NCBI GenBank assembly: GCA_026991225.1
Contig: JALXCB010000146.1
Location: 1 to 42,167, forward strand
Length of the DNA stretch: 42,167 nt
Direction: 5' to 3'
From: Anaerolineae bacterium
Lineage (GTDB): Bacteria; Chloroflexota; Anaerolineae; J102
In this document: in pieces, positions 39,833 through 42,167 of the stretch
How positions within the stretch are numbered: position 1 is the stretch's first letter
Layout of the letters: the number at the start of each line of letters is the position of its first letter
Notes under the pieces: generated by a model
The model's input: the letters and a program-made list of their open reading frames with translations, nothing else
What the model was told of the DNA's origin: nothing
Databases searched by the model: none
Position numbers and translations under genes: made by a program

Positions 39833-41893
39833 ATGATGAAGTATCTTTTGACTGCAATTGCGCTCCTGGCGATGATCTTGTGGCTGACGGTTGGGGTGCA
39901 GGGATCGCCAGAATTGCCGCCCGAAGCGCCCAAACCGGACGCCTCGCCTCTGGCGGCCAGTCTGCGCGGCCTGGCCCATGCAGGGGGCCTTTCGCCCGGG
40001 CAGGAGGCCGCGGCCCGGGCCCTGGGCGTGTGGGCGGGCCCTGACCATCTGCGCGTGATCCTGGAGGCCGAGGGGCCCGTGCGCCTGCCTCCGGGCGTGG
40101 AGCTGGAACTGCGTCGGGGTGACCGATGGCAGGTGCGGGCGCTGCGTTCGGCCCTGCCAAAACTGGCCGCGCTGCCGGGCGTGCGACGCATACGTCCACC
40201 TCTGCCCCATGCGCCGGCGCTGGTCATCGGCGAAGGGCTGGCTCCGGGCGGGTTCTATCCCTGGATCAACTCGGGCTGGAATGGCGCGGGCGTGCACATC
40301 GCGGTCGTCGATCTGGGATTTGCCGGATGGCAGGGCCTCAGCCAGGCGGGCGAGCTGCCCGCGTTCGTGGGCACGCGCAACTTCCGCGCGGATGGCCAAT
40401 TCGAGACCACTCAGCATGGCTCTGCCGTGGCCGAGATCGTCTATGACGCCGCGCCCGGAGCCACCATCTCCCTCTTCGCCGTGAACACCGAATTGGAGCT
40501 GGATCAGGCCGTGGATGAAGCCATCCGCCAGGGCGTGGACGTCATCGTCCATGCCATCAGTTGGTTCAACACCGGCCCGGGCGATGGTTCGGGCGCGCTG
40601 GGCGATATCGTGCGCAAGGCCGATGCTGCGGATATCCTTTGGGTGGCGGCCGCGGGCAACCAGGCCCGGCGCTATTATGCGGGCTACTTCACCCCCTCGC
40701 CTTTGCACCCCTCCCGCCATGTCTTCGCCAACAGCGACGAAGGCAACGACGTCTATCTGCAACAGGGCCAGACCGTGTGCGGCATGTTGAGCTGGGATGA
40801 TTGGCCCACGACGGTGGATGACTACGATCTCTACCTCTATCGCGGCGAGCAGTGGGTGGCCCGTTCCGATGATGAACAGAACGGCGTACAGCCTCCCACC
40901 GAGGCCCTTTGCTACACCGCGGCCGAAACGGACGTCTACAGCTTCGTCATCGTCCACTATTCCCAGAATTATCCCCCTGTGCTGATGCGGCTTTTCGCAA
41001 CCGGGGCTGACCTTCAGTATACGACGCCCGCAGGCTCGCTCGTCCAGCCCGCGGACGCGGCCGAAGCCCTGACCATGGGGGCGATCTTCTGGCAAGACCC
41101 TTATCCGCTGGAGCCGTTCAGCAGCCTGGGCCCCACCACCGATGGTCGCACCAAGCCCGATCTGGCCGCCTACGATGGCGTCAGCACAGTCACCTATGGC
41201 CTCAGCAATGGCGCGGGGTTCGACGAAGGCGGGACGGGCTTTTTCGGCACCTCGGCCAGCGCGCCCCTGGCGGGCGGCGCGGCCGCGCTGGTGCGCCAGC
41301 GCTATCCCGGTTGGGATACGACGGCGGTGCGGGAATTTCTCATGAACTGGGCCATCGATATCGGCATTCCCGGCCCGGACAATGAAACCGGCAATGGACG
41401 ACTCCACTTGCCCGCATCACAACCCACCATCACCCCCACGGTCACGCAAACCACCACGGCCACGCCCACGTCGACCCCATCTCCGACGCCCACGCACACC
41501 CCCACGCCGACCCCGACGCCCACGGTCACGCCTACGCCAACCCCCTCCATCACCTTCACGCCCACGCCTTCCGTTCCCTGGCTCGATCTCCAGCCCGAAG
41601 GGCTGATCCCCGGCCTGCTGGCTCCCCAAACCGCGGTCATCTCCTGGGGAAATCACGACTTTGGCGACCTTTTACGGCTCAATCTGACCGGCCCCGTCCA
41701 CTTTTCCGGCGGCGAAACGTCTCAAACACGAGTCCTGCCCGACGAAAGCGGCTATCTTACCATTATGATTCTGACGGATGAACCGGTGCAGCCGGGCGCA
41801 TCTTTCACCCTCGACATGCGCAGCCCCCGCGCCCGACTCACTCGCGAAGGCGTCATCGCCCGCACCTGGTATCTGCCCGTGATTCGAAGATGA
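39833..41893 (+). CDS. Secreted subtilisin-like serine protease (S8) with Pro/Thr linker
   Basis: 686 residues with a signal peptide (MMKYLLTAIALLAMILWLTVGVQG). The S8 triad is Asp160 in IAVVDLGF, His195 in TTQHGSAVAEI and Ser474 in GTSASAPLAGGAAAL. The oxyanion Asn is likely in VAAAGNQARR. Between His and Ser sits an insert with a jelly-roll-like stretch (QTVCGMLSWDDWPTTVDDYDLYLYRGEQW), as in pre-peptidase C-terminal domains. After the protease come a Thr/Pro-rich linker (about 526-577) and an about 105-residue beta-rich C-terminal domain of unknown kind. It probably digests protein outside the cell, feeding importers such as the one at the window start. TAAAAT lies 6-11 nt before the ATG and no ribosome site is seen. 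Confidence 0.92.
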   Translation: MMKYLLTAIALLAMILWLTVGVQGSPELPPEAPKPDASPLAASLRGLAHAGGLSPGQEAAARALGVWAGPDHLRVILEAEGPVRLPPGVELELRRGDRWQVRALRSALPKLAALPGVRRIRPPLPHAPALVIGEGLAPGGFYPWINSGWNGAGVHIAVVDLGFAGWQGLSQAGELPAFVGTRNFRADGQFETTQHGSAVAEIVYDAAPGATISLFAVNTELELDQAVDEAIRQGVDVIVHAISWFNTGPGDGSGALGDIVRKADAADILWVAAAGNQARRYYAGYFTPSPLHPSRHVFANSDEGNDVYLQQGQTVCGMLSWDDWPTTVDDYDLYLYRGEQWVARSDDEQNGVQPPTEALCYTAAETDVYSFVIVHYSQNYPPVLMRLFATGADLQYTTPAGSLVQPADAAEALTMGAIFWQDPYPLEPFSSLGPTTDGRTKPDLAAYDGVSTVTYGLSNGAGFDEGGTGFFGTSASAPLAGGAAALVRQRYPGWDTTAVREFLMNWAIDIGIPGPDNETGNGRLHLPASQPTITPTVTQTTTATPTSTPSPTPTHTPTPTPTPTVTPTPTPSITFTPTPSVPWLDLQPEGLIPGLLAPQTAVISWGNHDFGDLLRLNLTGPVHFSGGETSQTRVLPDESGYLTIMILTDEPVQPGASFTLDMRSPRARLTREGVIARTWYLPVIRR

Positions 41894-41897
41894 GAGG

Positions 41898-41936
41898 AGC
41901 ACAGAGGACGCTGAGGTTTCACAGAGCACACAGAGA
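41898..41936. repeat. ACAGAG-type repeat after the subtilase gene
   Basis: GAGCACAGAGGACGCTGAGG and TTTCACAGAGCACACAGAG, the same words as at 5846-5924 and 16846-16880, starting a few bases after the stop codon. From 41937 to 42041 no gene is seen, only A-rich sequence and GCGGAGAACGCGGAGGACGC words. Confidence 0.55.
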
Positions 41937-42041
41937 AAAGACCAAAGATTAAAGACCAAAGATCTTCACAAAAACCTGACTGAACACTGGCTTCACTGCA
42001 AAAAAGGTTACTTACCGCGGAGAACGCGGAGGACGCAGAGT

Positions 42042-42167
42042 TAAACTAAACGCATTTTGAAATCAGGTGTTTTCGGCCTCGGCCACCCGGAGCTGAAGCT
42101 CCGGGCTACGAAACGACGCCGGGTGAACCCGGCTTCCTGCGGCGCGCGACATGCACCGTAGCCCCAT
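42042..42167 (-). repeat. 126-nt hairpin-array repeat, copy 2 (cut by window end)
   Basis: Reverse-strand copy of 15771-15896 with 120 of 126 identical bases, including the CCCGGAGC/GCTCCGGG and GCCGGG/CCCGGC hairpins. The window ends inside it. Confidence 0.85.

Noticed and set aside
1-42167. tRNA or rRNA genes
   Set aside because: No T-arm or CCA-type cloverleaf signature or rRNA-like stretch was recognised on either strand by reading; a dedicated search was not possible.

Overview
The window reads as a chromosomal segment of a GC-rich, free-living bacterium, most probably a member of the Chloroflexota (Anaerolineae-like). That is inferred from several signs: Pro/Thr-rich linkers in a secreted subtilase, an LVIVD-repeat surface protein, MutS2, a Gram-positive-type LexA operator, an archaeal-type aspartate-semialdehyde dehydrogenase, and very many small palindromic intergenic repeats. 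No rRNA, tRNA, CRISPR array, phage gene or transposase was seen.

Layout. Bases 1-5802 hold a complete branched-chain amino acid type ABC importer on the + strand (substrate-binding protein, LivH, LivM, LivG, LivF). The binding protein enters from outside the window and is an in-frame tandem double copy. Bases 6286-11887 (+) hold an M32 carboxypeptidase, a sulfotransferase-like protein, a PlsY-like acyltransferase, a ketopantoate-reductase-like protein and a CDF metal transporter. Bases 11868-15235 (-) hold lexA with a well-formed SOS operator, then a CoA-disulfide-reductase/acetate-kinase pair. Bases 15236-16161 are a gene-free, repeat-packed stretch. Bases 16162-23813 (+) hold trpF, asd, an MrfA/YprA-like helicase with an inserted HNH nuclease domain, a pseudouridine synthase and ftsK. 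A hairpin-rich MITE-like element and a broken VapBC pair follow, then mutS2 (-), a DUF1294 membrane protein (+), a 1.3-kilo-residue LVIVD beta-propeller protein (-), a GT2 glycosyltransferase, an S41/PDZ protease, queA, a GT4 glycosyltransferase, lysS and greA (all -). A secreted subtilase (+) ends the coding part.

The most distinctive content is between the genes. (i) A two-copy MITE-like family has termini GTAACTGCTAA and perfect 8-bp target duplications. (ii) A 214-bp hairpin-array element has 13-bp inverted ends and a 9-bp target duplication. (iii) A 126-nt repeat carries hairpins with a shared TTCA/TGAA loop. (iv) An 89-nt repeat interrupts vapBC. (v) A composite palindromic repeat family has at least four good copies. 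(vi) Degenerate hexamer and heptamer arrays abut gene ends, one of which supplies the lysS stop codon. Regulatory highlights are a LexA box placed exactly between consensus -35 and -10 hexamers, and an intrinsic terminator inside the greA leader that resembles greA attenuation in E. coli.

The genes are mostly housekeeping or nutrient-uptake functions without a single shared pathway. The candidates for new biology are the HNH-bearing helicase, the fused tandem binding protein and the non-autonomous repeat families.
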